This document shows positions 37,368-48,960 of a DNA stretch of 64,000 nucleotides, piece after piece; the stretch's first letter is position 1; each line of letters starts with the position of its first letter. A program made the translations under genes and the position numbers. Under the pieces are notes generated by a model that saw only the letters and a program-made list of their open reading frames with translations, did not search any database and was not told the origin of the DNA. The DNA comes from Geosiphon pyriformis. Lineage: Eukaryota; Glomeromycota; Glomeromycetes; Archaeosporales; Geosiphonaceae. Where the stretch lies: assembly GCA_016748015.1 (NCBI GenBank), contig JAAOMT010000664.1, forward strand, positions 366,786 through 430,785, in the 5' to 3' direction.

Positions 37368-38840
37368 TTAATTGGTAACATTGTTGTTGTTGGGTCTGTT
37401 GTTCTGGGCATCATTGTTTCTGGGAACTGGTGGAGGCAGTAGAGGATTGTTGCAATCTCTTGAAAAGTGTCCAGTTAATCCACAGTGATAGCATACAGGT
37501 GGGCCACGATTTTGTTGTTTTTGATAAGATAGTTGCTGGGATTGATTGAAGCATGATTCAAATCTAGGTCTTTGTGGTTGTTGATTTTCTCTGACTGCTT
37601 GGGCTAAGAGTTCTAATAACCAGGTTAGATTTGCTGTGAGTCTGTCTATTAACTGTTTATTTGAATCTTGAGTGTAAGTGGCAAAAGAAGTAGCAGCCAT
37701 TTGAGGGGCAGGAGCCATGACAGGAGCAGAAGCAAAAACTGGTAGTGTGAATCTCAAGTGCATCCTTTGGTTATCTTCAATTCTTTGTGCTAATTCAATG
37801 GTCATATCCATGGTGGGGTTATCTTTCAGGACCAGGAGGAGCCAAAGAGCATATGATAGATCAGTTCTCAATCCTTTTGTGAAAAAGTGAATTTTCTGCT
37901 CTTCTGTCCAATTTCTCCCAGAGTCTACACATTTGATTAGTTTTCTAATAGCCTTGGCATATTCAGTCACTACTTCTTCAGAACCTTGGGTTCTTCTTTC
38001 CAATTTCATGTGTCATTTTGATATTAATATTGGGGTTCTGAACTTGGCCTCAAATCAGGTAGTGAAAAAGGTATTTTCTTCTCCAGCATTAATTGGTGTC
38101 CATCTGATTATTCTGTGTTGAGCATTGGCATCTGTTTCTTGTGAGAACCAGGTAGTAGAAGAGTTTTGGAGGTAGCCACCAATGATTTAGAACTTGTATT
38201 TTTCATCATACTGGTTGGCTGTGGCAGTTCTCTCAAAATCATCCAACCATTCAATTGGATCTTGTGCATCACCTCTAAATAGTAGTAGTGGGGTATTGTT
38301 TCTTCTTCCTAGAGCAGTTTGTATATCTTAGAGGGCAGCTAGAATGTTTGCTTGCATGGGGTTATTAGCCATTGGTTCAGGGGTAACTGTTTGTGTAGAC
38401 GAGTCTGATTCACTTGATAAAAGGTCAAAAACAGGAGCAGTTTGGTAGCTTTTTTCTTCTGTTTCAAAGGAAGTTTCAGTTGCTTGATGGACAGCAATCC
38501 AAATGTGGATTTGATGATTCAGATATTCGAAATCAGGGGGCTGTTGTTCAAAGGTTGCAGAATATAAAAGCTGATTGATACTGTTGTTTCTTTCTTCAAA
38601 GTTGTTTTCAAAATAAGCTTGGTCAAAGTAATAGGTTGTATAAGCTGTGTAGGTTTCAGCTGAATGCTCATTCAGAAACCAGTTCCAAAAGTCTTGGAAT
38701 TGTCTACTGGATTGTTCTTTAAGGAGGAAACAGATTAAGCAAGAGGGCAGAGGATTAAGTTCAATGAAATCTAGGTCGTTTCTGTTGTGTGCTGCAAAGT
38801 GTTCTTCTGATTGCTGTGGTAGATATGAGTAATCACCCAT
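37368..38840 (-). pseudogene. Gypsy-A gag
   Basis: 38840-38328 is an N-terminal part (MGDYSYLPQQSEEHFAAHN). The middle (38327-38010) has stops. 38009-37368 is capsid end plus nucleocapsid, with EEVVTEYAKAIRKLIKCVD, WTEEQKIHFFTKGLRTDL and the knuckle CYHCGLTGHFSRDC (about 37490), followed by an Asn-rich end. The capsid motif is of the Ty3 retrotransposon gag type. Confidence 0.85.
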
Positions 38841-38892
38841 ACAATGAGGGAATAAGTGAATTTTGACAACCTTACAGGGAGCACCACTTTTA

Positions 38893-39534
38893 TGTTACGG
38901 GTTGGAGTAACAAGCTAATGGATAACAAGAGAGAACAATATTGTATGGTGATGGAAATAAACAAAGAGGGGATTACAATAAGGGAGCAAATTGAATGAGT
39001 AAGGATTCAATGTGCATGATCAGTCTCATAAAAATCACAGTCGCTAATCTTTTCTTAAATCTGAAGGTAGAAAAATAGTCCATGATTGTCAACAAGATAA
39101 TACTGCTGCTATTATTCTATGCCTCAACTCAGCAATTCTTAAAATCAATAACAGGTATTGTTGTGCTTTTCAATCATTTCTTTATTCAATGAATTACAAG
39201 AGCAAGCCAATTGCTTTTCAGACTAATTCTAACAAATACAAATCAAGAAGGGGAAAAGATAAGATATGTGAATGCCAACAAATAGATACTTGAAGATAAG
39301 GAAAGGGAAATAAGCAATATGAGAGAAAGTAATTGATATTGTTTTATTTTGTTACTTTGATCATGTCTTTCTATAGCTAAGGGAATCATCACTTATATAG
39401 CTATCTAAAATAGTCAATAATCAGGTCATTGATCAGGTCAACAATCACTATCTAAAAATAGGGTGGCTAATTATATGACATCAGTGGCTAGTACATATGA
39501 TAACTAATAAAAACAATGGGTTTCAACCGTAATA
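38893..39534 (-). repeat. Gypsy-A 5' LTR and primer-binding site
   Basis: 642 bp, plus-strand TGTTACGGG...CCGTAATA. Primer site TGGTGCTCCCTGTAAGG on the minus strand (38886 downward), six bases inside the LTR. It differs from the 3' LTR at roughly 45 positions by eye, nearly all transitions. Confidence 0.9.
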
Positions 39535-40780
39535 ATATACTTTATCAGAAGAACAAAAGAAATTCAGATCAACTAACCAGAGTAATTACAGAACCAGAGA
39601 AAGAGACAATACCATTCAATATGCATTCAGATCCAACAGCAGAATATTTTTACAAAAAAACAACCATGGAGAGAACCAGAAAAAGATACTATTGGCCATC
39701 AATGTATCCAAACATTATTCAATATGTTCAAAATTGTGATGCTTGTCAGAGAAAAGGAGAAACAAAACCCAGTGAACCATTAAGACCAATCAAAGTGAGA
39801 CAACCATTCAATTGTATTGGAATAAACTTAGTTGAACCATTAACAATCACCAGCAGAGACAACAGATATATCACAGTAGCCATGAATTATCTCACAAAAT
39901 GGCCAGAAGCAAAAGCCATTCAAAGAGCAGATGCAGAATCCATTGCTGAATTCATCCATCAAGATTTGATTTGTTGACATGAATGTCCAAAAGAACTACT
40001 ATCAGATCAAAGAACTCACTTTATAAATAGAACATTGACAGAATTAAGTCAAAAATTTGGAATAAAAAGACCATTATCATCACCATACTATTCACAAACA
40101 AATGAGCTAGTCGAAAAGTTTAACAGAACATTGTGTAAAGTCATTGCCAAAATCAGCCAAGAAAACCAAGACAAATGAGATTTGATTATACCATCAGTAT
40201 TATTTGCCTATAGAACAATGAAACAAGACACTACATAAGCAACACCATTTAAATTAGTATATAGTAGAACAGCAACATTACCAGTTAAGATAGAAGTTAA
40301 AACATATCCAACAGAACCAATAACAGAAGAAAATTTTCAAAAAACATTGTTAAAAAAAACATATAACTTAATAAAGACATTAGAAAACACATGGCGAAGA
40401 GCAGCTGACAACATCCAAAAGTCACAAAAAAAACAAAAAGAAAGACATGACAACCAACTATCAAAAAAACCAGTTGAATTTAAGATTGGAGACAAAGTAC
40501 TTTTATATTGTACCAAAGTGGAAAAACAATGGAGTAAAAAAATTGACCCCAAATGAGATGAACCATTTCACATAGAAAAAATTCTTGGAAATAGAACTTA
40601 TAAATTAAGGTTGAACAACAAAATTTTAACCAAAGCAGCACATGGTAATCAACTAAAACAATATTATCATATAGCATCATTATCTATCAATAATATTTTA
40701 CAATTAGAAGTACAGAGAATACTAGTCAAACCAGATAAGATTCCATAAGATTTAAAACCAATTATAATCATTGAACCAAA
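39535..40780 (+). pseudogene. Gypsy-B integrase
   Basis: Resumes after Gypsy-A. The zinc-binding part has NMHSDPTAEYF and CDACQRKGE. The core has GINLVEPL (first catalytic Asp changed to Asn), LLSDQRTHF (second Asp kept) and LVEKFNRTLC (Glu kept). The C-terminal part has RRAADNIQKSQKKQKERHD, FKIGDKVLLY and a GNRTYKL strand. Stops at 39974, 40176, 40237 and 40553. A frame that starts at 39516 begins in the Gypsy-A LTR and is an accidental fusion. Confidence 0.85.
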
Positions 40781-41525
40781 CACATAAAATTGAACAACCA
40801 AAAGAGTATATAAAGACATGGCATATGTGACAAAAAACAGCAGAAAATAGAGATTATTGACAGCATTCACTCACTAGCACAACAACTTTTTCAACTGATA
40901 TAACAACAAAAGATGGAAATTACAATCAACCAACAAACTATTAGATACACAAACACCAGAAAAAAACCACAGAATAAAATAAAAAAAAATACAGAAAACA
41001 CTGTTGACAAAATAATCTCAAAAGTGAAATTGGCAATAAAAACACAACCAAAAGCCACTCAATATTAAGAGTTGATTATAGAAACTTGGAATTGGTGGAT
41101 ACAACAATTTCCAAGAAACTTTTGTTACTTTTATTTAGAACAATACATAAACATCAAGGATTTATACATGAATAAAACAAAATGACTATTTAATACAACA
41201 ATATTACAACAACTGGGACAATTTGTGAGGAAGAACAATTTGACCACATAAATAAGAGCCATCTATTGGTTACATACTGAATTTTAAGATCGACCAGAAA
41301 TTTTACTCAATCCAGAAATGAACTCTATTACCATTAACCAAATGAAAAAAATAACAAATGTGCAATTTGAAAACTTACAGAACAAGATAGCACAAGTAAT
41401 TCTTGAATAAAAAGTTCAAAAAATACTCAAAGACAGAAAATTAAAATTAAGAAATTTTGACAGAGCTCAATATAAAAAAAGAGAGAATAATGTTGCTCAT
41501 AGAATATAAAAAGTATATTAACATA
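40780..41525 (+). pseudogene. Gypsy-B post-integrase ORF (unknown function)
   Basis: Broken reading after the integrase: EITINQQTIRYTNTRKKP (40915), FYLEQYINIKDLYMNKTK (41120), NPEMNSITINQMKKI (41310), FDRAQYKKRENNVAHRI (41456-41507). Its last codons enter the 3' LTR. Gypsy-C has the same ORF with different damage. Rich in Asn, Ile and Lys; no transmembrane span or signal peptide is obvious, so it is not an evident envelope protein. Function unknown. Confidence 0.6.
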
Positions 41526-42326
41526 TAAATTAGCCAATCAGAGGTAGCTATAGTAAATGTGAAATTTCAGGATTTCTCTTAAAGGAATTGCAAGATTCCA
41601 AGAATTTCAGGATTCTCATGCAAGGAATCACAGGATTCCAGAATTCCTCTCAAAAGAATTGCAGGATTCCAGGAATTCCAAGATTCTTGGTGTGAAAAAT
41701 TGAGGAATTAAGGAATCTCAATTATGTATATATAGCAGTAGTATTAGAAGTAAAAAAGACAAATCTCTCAGTTTAGATTTGAAAAAAACAACCTTCTACA
41801 TCACAAATATCAAATAAATAATTATTTGCTATTTTAATTCACTCTCACTATCAACACTCTATGTTGATAGTAATTGATACTTAACACCACTAGAACAATA
41901 GCTCTTGATTACGGCTATTGATGGGATACTAATACGCAATTTGCCTTGGCTTATTTTTTTTATTTTTTTTTACTTTCTTTGTTATTTTTTTGGGTTTAAC
42001 TAATTGATTAAGGATTAAGTGCTGAGTTATTGACATCAAAGATTGATTGGTAAAAAACCCCTACAAGTGAGTATAGCACATAAAAAAATTATGAATTATT
42101 TACCAGAAGAGTACTGGCTATCAAACTGAAGAAAGAAATTGACAGAATTGCAATTCTGGGAAGCTACAGATAACCAACTATTGAATTTCTGTCCATTATA
42201 CAAAGGACTTAATCCAAAACCTTCAGACAAACAACACCTGCAGATCCATCATCACAAATAAGCTTTTGAGCACCAAGTTACGGGTTTTGTTATTTGATTT
42301 GAGATTCCAAATAATCACCTGTAATA
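41491..42326 (+). repeat. Gypsy-B 3' LTR
   Basis: 836 bp, TGTTGCTCATAG...CACCTGTAATA. The terminal CA has become TA. A purine-rich tract lies directly upstream (41475-41490, AAAAAAAGAGAGAATAA). Confidence 0.88.
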
Positions 42327-43699
42327 ACATAGCACCATATTGGAAAAAAACTTAACATCAGACTGAGCTTTAGCCAAACTGGACTTGAATAAACCATTAG
42401 TCAACAAAAATATACCTAAATATCTATGAGGCACACCACACCTGACAATCAAAATAAGTGATTTACTGATTTTAAGAACAGCATTCTGAACCTTTTGGTT
42501 GATAGAAATAGCCACCATTTTGTTATTATTAATCAAAATATTATTAATTGCAAAAAAATCACTGGCAATATCTAATATAAACTGTGTAACAGCCTAACTA
42601 CTTTTAACCCAAATAGTATTGTCAACAAAAGCACCAGTTGCAAAGAAAAAAGTTATTCCACCTAGATTGTTTATTCTGCCTGTTTTGACCACAAACTTGG
42701 TATCAATTTAGTAACCATATATACTTTCTTGTCTCTTAATTTTACACAATAAGGAGTCATAAAAGATTTGCCAAAGAAGGAAGGAGAACACCTCACTTTA
42801 ATCAAGACCATTTAACATCTGGTAATCATCTGAAAAGCCAAAATCTGTCATAATATGATTCAATTTATTTTTATAAATTCCACCAAAAAATCTGATAAAT
42901 CTATCACACATTTTAATGCACTACAAATTAGCCTTTAAATGATGCCAGCTGACTAAGTCATATGCTTTGTGCATATTCTGCAAAACCAACCAAATCTTTC
43001 TGTCTTTCTCTAAAATATCCTTTATCACCAAACCAACAGCAAAAATAGGAAACTGTATTAAGATATCTTTAAGAATAAAAAAATTATTCCCACACAACAC
43101 TCCAAACTTACTACAAGCAAGAGAAATCCAATCTGAGAGAATTTTAGAAAGAATCTTGTGAACAGTTTCTACCAGAGCAATAAGACAAGTGTTTGTTAAG
43201 ATGCCATCCCAATCATAAGGCTTAAGTATCATTGAGACTCAAGCTCTCCTTCACAAAACTGAAACTATGTTTAACCTTAAGCACAAATTTAAGAGATCCA
43301 ACAAGCTTCTGAGAATGACCTCATTACAATACTTCTATAATTCATTAGGAATACTACTAAAGCCAACAGCCTTTCTATCTGACAAATATCTGATAACCTG
43401 AAAAAACTTATTAAAACCAATAATATCCATAACACCAGAGAAAGCACTATTATTCACATGTTGCAAAAAAGCATACTAACAAGCCCAAAAAGCAGAAAGA
43501 GGCACAAACACTGACCACTTTCTGGTCCACTCTTCTATTATTATATTGACTTTAGATTTAACCTTATCAGGATCTAAAACCAACTCATTATCTACCATCA
43601 AATGGTCAAGCAAAAAGATTTATCCAAAATATTTCTGATCATATGGTCTTTGTCTGAGCAAAAATTTTCTATTTTTTTATCAATAACATGCTTAATCAT
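42327..43699 (-). pseudogene. LINE-2 ORF2, reverse transcriptase piece
   Basis: RT fingers and palm: MILKPYDWDGILTNTCLIAL, LVLQNMHKAYDLVSWHHLK (43232-42921), GIxKNKLNHIMTDF-like text, and the active site AFVDNTIW (about 42630), in which the second Asp has become Asn. 42536-42315 is the segment with RYLGIFL. The reading continues at 24668 after Gypsy-B is removed (FFSNMVLC joined to KAVSDKQFLYLV). Confidence 0.8.
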
Positions 43700-44556
43700 T
43701 GTTACAGATGATTATTTGGGGTCTTAAGTCAAATAACAAATCCGTAACTTGGTGCTTAGTTGGTACTTGGGTGTTGATATCTGAAGGTTTTGGTTGTGGA
43801 GTTCTTTGTATAATGAACAGAGATTTAATAATTGTTTTTAGTAGCCTCCCGGAATTGCAATTTCGTCAAATTTCTTTTTCAGCATAATGGCCAGTAATCC
43901 TCCTAGTAAGCTATTCTCAAATCTATAAGTGTTCTACTCTTGTTTTACAGGTTTTTTACCAGTCTCTATGACATCTGTATCTCAGTGCTTAATCTGTACT
44001 CAATTTAGTAAAACCAAAAAAATAACAAAAAGAAATAAAAGCAAACAAAAGAAAATAAAAAAATAAACAGAAGCAGTTGCAAGTTAGTATCCCATCAATA
44101 GTCATAATCAAGAGTTATTGTTTCAGTGTAGTTAAGTATCAATTACTATCAACATGAAGTATTAATAATGGAGAGTAGGTTGAGATAGTGGATAATTATT
44201 TATTGATATTTGTGATGTGAAAGGTTTCAAACTGATAGATTCTGCTCTTTCTACTTTTAATATTACCACTATATATACATAATTGATGTTCTACGAGATT
44301 GCTCACATTTCCGAGCAATGTGCTATAATTTCTTAAACAATGTTTATATTGCTGAGCAATATGCTCTTATTTTCTAATATTGCTTTATATTGCTGAGCAA
44401 TGTGCCATGTTTTTTGACATTGCTCTACATTGCTAAGCAATGTGTCATGATTTCTATTATTGTTCTACATTGCTGAGCAATATGCTCATGTGCTACATAC
44501 TATTCGCTTATTGGTCTACTATTTTTCCTATATCTGTCTTCTTTTTATGAATAACA
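43700..44556 (-). repeat. Gypsy-C 3' LTR with palindrome array
   Basis: 857 bp, plus-strand TGTTACAG...GAATAACA. The same palindrome array lies at about 44290-44495. A purine tract lies just inside on the minus strand (about 44573-44557). Confidence 0.9.
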
Positions 44557-44599
44557 TTATCTCCTCCTTTTTAATATTGAGCTCTATCGAAATCTTCAT

Positions 44600-45204
44600 T
44601 CTGAATTAGCTCTAATACTTTTTTTTCTAGTATTGTTTGTTCGACTTTATTTTTCACATCTTCTACTTGTACATTGTTCATTCTTCCCTATTGGTTAATG
44701 GTTATGGTTTCCATGTCAGAGTATAACAGTATTTCTTGATAGTTCTGAAATATGTTGTGTAGTCGATAAATTGTTTTTACATGTAGTGTTGAGTTTGTTT
44801 TTTTTCCAATAAAGTCTTCAATTTGCTGTATTATGTTTTGGTTAATTCTCTTCTTAGATTTGTTGATATACAACTCTTGAATATTCAACTTTCGACTTAA
44901 CTGGTAGTAACAGTATGATATTGGAAGTTGTTTTGTCCATTGCTTCTAATTTTCTTTTGTAAGTTCTTCTGTTGTGCCATAATAGGTATTTTTCCAAAAG
45001 TGTTCTTTACTTTTTTTATTATGTTATCTGACCAGTTTTTATTATTCTTTGGTAACCACTGATATAGTGTATTCTTTGTTTTTTTTTGGTGTTTTGATAG
45101 CAAATTGTTTGGTTGTTAACAATAATTTCTATGTCTAAAGATTGTTGACTTAAGGCCTGGAATAATTGTTGAACTATAGTGTGAATATGATCTGGTATTT
45201 TCAT
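44600..45204 (-). pseudogene. Gypsy-C post-integrase ORF (unknown function)
   Basis: Read as pieces: 45204-45019 (MKIPDHIHTIVQQLFQALSQ, then QTICYQNTKKKQRIHY), 45103-44897 in another frame (ISGYQ joins SGNQWLPKNNKNW) and 44888-44688 (NIQELYINKSKKRINQ, YSDMETITINQ). Co-linear with the Gypsy-B ORF at 40780-41525. Asn/Ile/Lys/Gln-rich. No recognised domain. Confidence 0.58.
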
Positions 45205-45239
45205 TTTTCTTGGTTGCCTTTGTCACGTATACTGTGTCT

Positions 45240-46520
45240 TTATATACTTTTTTCTTGTTTAATATTATGTGTTTGGTTCAATGATTATAATTGGTTTCAG
45301 ATCTCGTGAAATCTCATCTGGTTAAACTAATATTTGTTGTACTCCCAATTGTGGAATGTTATTGGTAAATGATAATGCTATTTGGTAATATGGTTTCAGT
45401 CAATTACCATGTGCTGCTTTGGTTAAGATTTTGTTGTCCTATCTTAATTTATAAGCTTTATTTCCAAGAATTTCTTCTATGTAAAATGGTCTGTCCCATT
45501 TGGGATCAAATTTTCCACTTCATTGTTTTTCTACTTTGGTACGATATAAAAGTACTTTGTCTCTAATCTTGAATTCAACTGGTTTGTCTGATAGTTGATT
45601 ATCATGTCTTTCTTTTTGTTTTTTTTGTGACTTCTGGATATTATCAGCTGCTCTTCGCCATTTATTTTCTAATGTTTCTATTAACTCATATGTTTTTTTT
45701 AGCAATGTTTCCTGAAAATTGTCTTCAGTTATTGGTTTTGTTGGATAAGTGGTGACTTCTATCTCAACTGGTTATATTGCTGTTCTACCATATACTAATT
45801 CAAATGGTGTTGCTTGTGTAGTGTCTTGTTTCATTGTCTGATAAGCAAATAATACTGATGGTATGAACAAATCTCATTTGTCTTGATTTTTTTGACTGAT
45901 CTTGGTGATTGTTTCACACAATATTTGGTTAAACCTCTCAACTAACCCATTTGTTTGTGGATGGTATAGTAATGATAATGGTCTTTTGATTTCAAATCTC
46001 TGACTTAATTCTGCTAATATTCTGTTCACAAAGTGAGTTCCTTGATCTGATAATAGTTTTTTTGAACATCCATGTCAACAAATCAAATCTTGATGAACAA
46101 ATTCGGCAATGGATTCTGTATCTGCTCTTTGAATGGCTTTTGCTTTTGGCCATTTAGTAAGATAGTCCATGGCTATTGCAATATATCTGTTGTCTCTGCT
46201 AGTGATTGTTAATGGTTTAACTAAGTCAATTCCAATGTGATTGAATGGTTGTTTCACTTTGATTGGTCTTAATAGTTCACTTGATTTTGTTCTATCTCTT
46301 CTTTAACAAGCATTACAACTTTGAACATATTGGATGATGTCTGGATACATTAATAGCCAATAGTATCTTTTTCTGGCTCTTTCTATGGTTGCTTCTTTAT
46401 GAAAATGTCCTGCTGTTGGATCTAAATGCATGTTAAACAATATTGTTTCTTTTTCTGATTCTGTAATTATTCTGGTTGGTTGGTCTGGATTTCTTCTGCT
46501 TTTCTGGTAAAGTATATTTT
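45240..46520 (-). pseudogene. Gypsy-C integrase
   Basis: Zinc part near 46440-46310 (HLDPTAGHFHKEATIER; Cys residues at 46310). Core 46257-46075: PFNHIGIDLVKPLTI (Asp kept) and MDYLTKWPKAKAIQ; then LLSDQGTHFVN (Asp kept, about 46050) and LVERFNQILC (Glu kept, about 45930). C-terminal part 45705-45520 (ENKWRRAADNIQKSQKKQ, FKIRDKVLLYRTKVEKQ). The DDE triad is intact but several stops (TGA or TAG/TAA at Trp/Gln positions) break it. Confidence 0.85.
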
Positions 46521-46699
46521 GATGATTGATGAAATATTTTGATTGCTGTTTTATGTTGTTTTGTTTTTTTTGAGATAATTTCTTCTTGAATGATTGAGTA
46601 TTTATATAATGCTGAAGTTGTTGGTATTTTTGTGTGTTTATCTTTTGTTATATATTTTTGAGTTGAAATGTTTTTAGATTTGTTTCATTCGTGACAATC

Positions 46700-48483
46700 C
46701 ATCAGCATTTTCATTGTCTTTTTTTTTTATAATGTACTGTATAATTGAATGATGAAAGTTCTATTTTCTATCTGGCATGGCAATTGTCTGCAAATTCTTG
46801 TTTCTGAATTGAAGTCAATCCCTTGTGATCTGTATATATTTCAAACTTTTGGTTCAAGTATTTTCTCTATTTTATGACTGCCCAATAGATTGCTAAATGT
46901 TCCAGTGCTGGTGTTCCATAGTTCTTTTCAGCTGAACTTAAGCTTCTACTGGCATAAGCTACTAGATGTTCTCTTCTATCTGGTTCTTTCTGTAATAATA
47001 CTGCTCCCAATGCTTGACTTGATGTATTTGTAGTAATGATGAATGGTTTGCTGTGATCTGAATACATCAATACTGGAGCTTGAATAAGCTTTCTTCTTAG
47101 TATGTCAAATGCTTTTTGTTGAGCTTCAGTCCATTCATACTTCATATTTTTGGTTTGTAGATAGTGAAGTGGTTGCATTAGTTTAAAAAAGTCCTTGATG
47201 AAACATTGATAATAGCCTGCAAATCCCAAAAATGTCCTTAGTTCTGACAAGTTTGCTGGTACTAGAAAGTTCTTTACTATTGCAATCTTATCTGGATCTG
47301 TTTTGATTCCATCTTTGCTTACCACATGTCCCAAAAACTTGAGTTCAGTTTTTCTAAAGAAACATTTGGTCACATTTAGCTTTAGTCTGGCTCTTCTTAA
47401 TCTTTTAAACACTTGTAGAAAATAATACAGATGATTATCAAATGTTTTTGAGAACACATTGGTGTCATCCAAGTATATAACTACTGATTTCCATAGTAAT
47501 CCAGTATAGACAATTTCCATGAGCCATTGGAATATTGCTGGAACATTCATCAATTCGAATGGCATGACTTCAAACTCAAAATTTCTCTTTCTTGTGGTAA
47601 ATGCTGTTTTCTTTTTGTTAGCTGGGTTTATGACTACTTGCCAGTAACCACTATCTAAATCCAGTGTTAAGAACCATTTATTTCCTCCAAAAGTGTCGAA
47701 TAGTTCTTGGATCTTTGGAGTTGAATAGCTATCACTCTTTGTTACTCCATTCAGTTTCTGGTAGTCTACATAAAAGTGGATTTTCCCATTTTTCTTCTGG
47801 ACTAGTACCATTGGTAACAATCATAGACTCATTGATGGCTGAATTAGCCTATTGTCAAGCATTTGGTTAATTTCTTGATGAATGATCTTATGGCTAGCTG
47901 GTGGTACTCTGTATGCTTTTTGTTTAATTGGCATTGCATCTCCAGTTTTAATCTGATGCTGGATTATGTTGGTTCTGCCAAATTCATTTTTACTGCCAAA
48001 GATGTCATTGAATTTGTTAAGTAACATTTTTAGTTGCATCTGTTGGAGTGGATCTAGATTTCCCATGTTTATCTGTTTCAATTGTTCTGGTTGGAGCAGA
48101 TAACATTCACTTTGTCTATAAATGGTTTATGATGTGATGTCCACATATCCACAAAGCTATGGAAAATCTGGAATGTGGTTTGGTGGTTGATCTTCAACTT
48201 TAGTGGTTAAATATTCAATAATGGTTCTTTTTGGTATTTCAATAACACTTCTCATTATGTTGTAGATAGGAATTTTGATATTTTTGGGGCTTTTGGCTGA
48301 TATATAGAGATTAGTGAGTCCAATCTCTTCTGATTTGCAAATAGTGGCTTCTGCTTTAAACAATTGAGCTTGATCCTTTACTTTTCTTTTTATAGCTAAC
48401 ATATACTGGTCATATGGTGGAATGGAAATTGTTTGATGAGTTGAGATAATTTTTTCTTTGTCAATAACCTCTTCCTCCACCAT
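46700..48483 (-). pseudogene. Gypsy-C linker, reverse transcriptase and RNase H
   Basis: 48483-48157 is the post-dUTPase domain (QTISIPPYDQYMLAIKRK...). RT is 48081-47200: IKQKAYRVPPASHKI, FYVDYQKLNGVTKSDSYS, LTLDLDSGYWQVV, EVMPFELMNVPAIFQ and active site VIYLDDTNVFS (intact). Connection: LRTFLGFAGYYQCFIKDF. RNase H to about 46700: FIITTNTSSQALGAVLLQK (first Asp changed to Asn), VAYASRSLSSAEKNYGT, YTDHKG. 47820-46867 is open for 317 codons, the longest uninterrupted frame in the window. Confidence 0.9.
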
Positions 48484-48960
48484 ATTAACTGGTATATCTA
48501 TTCTACCTATTGATCTAAATCTCTATATCCCTCTAGCAGTAATCCCTAATTCTTCCCTATTTCTCACTAAAACTAACTGAGCTATTTTCACCAGAGGTAG
48601 GAATATTGCTTGTGCTATCTTTTTATTTGGCTTTATAGTATAGATCTTTTCCGAGTCATTTTGTAGCATAACAATAATATTTCCTACATACCCTGCATCA
48701 ATTATTCCTCCTCTGATGTTGATTTTTTTTTTTGCTAGACTACTCTTAGATGCTAATTGAACCATGGTTGTTGCCGGAATTTCCAGAGTTATTTTAAGAT
48801 CAATACATGTGCATGAATTTGGTTTCAATTTAATAACATTCTTCTCTGGATATCTCAGATCAAACCTTGCATCAGTATTATGTGCACGTTCAGGCATGAT
48901 ATCTTCATTATTATTGCTGAATTATTTCAGTTCTTGCTTTTTGGTAAGGTCAGGGAGGAT
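48484..48960 (-). pseudogene. Gypsy-C dUTPase domain
   Basis: The open stretch 48897-48523 carries the trimeric dUTPase motifs in order: motif 1 DARFDLRYP (residues 9-17), motif 2 ASKSSLA (49-55), motif 3 GGIIDAGYVGNI (63-74; contains the Asp/Tyr pair that binds the deoxyuridine), motif 4 NKKIAQAIFLPL (about 90-101), then ARGI, a TAG at an expected Gln and RFRSIGR, a degraded Gly-rich motif 5. Length and spacing agree with a complete dUTPase fold. The family hydrolyses dUTP to dUMP and PPi. In the element it lies between the Cys-rich module and the RT. Confidence 0.87.

Larger units (their letters stand above)
31918..39534 (-). mobile_element. Gypsy-A: 7.6-kb Ty3-type LTR retrotransposon nested in Gypsy-B
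   Basis: 3' LTR 31918-32559 and 5' LTR 38893-39534, both exactly 642 bp. The target duplication is ATAT (31914-31917 and 39535-39538). Removing the element restores the Gypsy-B reading across the junction when compared with Gypsy-C. Order on the minus strand: gag, protease, acidic spacer, RT, RNase H, integrase, extra ORF. No dUTPase domain, and a distinct family from B/C, yet it shares the primer-site word TGGTGCT. RT and integrase active sites are mutated. Confidence 0.93.
24669..42326 (+). mobile_element. Gypsy-B: ~10-kb Ty3-type LTR retrotransposon with dUTPase, interrupted by Gypsy-A
   Basis: 5' LTR 24669-25512, 3' LTR 41491-42326. The target duplication in LINE-2 is ATAT (24665-24668) and ACAT (42327-42330). 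Internal order: gag, protease, Cys-rich module, dUTPase, RT, RNase H, [Gypsy-A 31918-39534], integrase, extra ORF. Without Gypsy-A and one TSD copy it is about 10.04 kb, matching Gypsy-C. Domain order RT-RNase H-integrase and the YLDx RT motif place it in the Ty3 type. Many stops in gag and pol; dead. Confidence 0.92.

Noticed and set aside
39516-39977. A gene beginning at 39516 with a novel N-terminus before the integrase.
   Set aside because: The first codons lie in the Gypsy-A LTR; the true Gypsy-B integrase reading resumes at 39535 after the target duplication.
40780-41525. Envelope protein gene in Gypsy-B.
   Set aside because: Only the position fits; no signal peptide, membrane span or Cys pattern of an envelope protein can be seen, so it is left as unknown.
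44281-44505. CRISPR-like array because of regularly spaced palindromic repeats.
   Set aside because: The repeats are imperfect, the units run together without unique spacers, the array lies within an LTR in both LTR copies, and the genome is eukaryotic.
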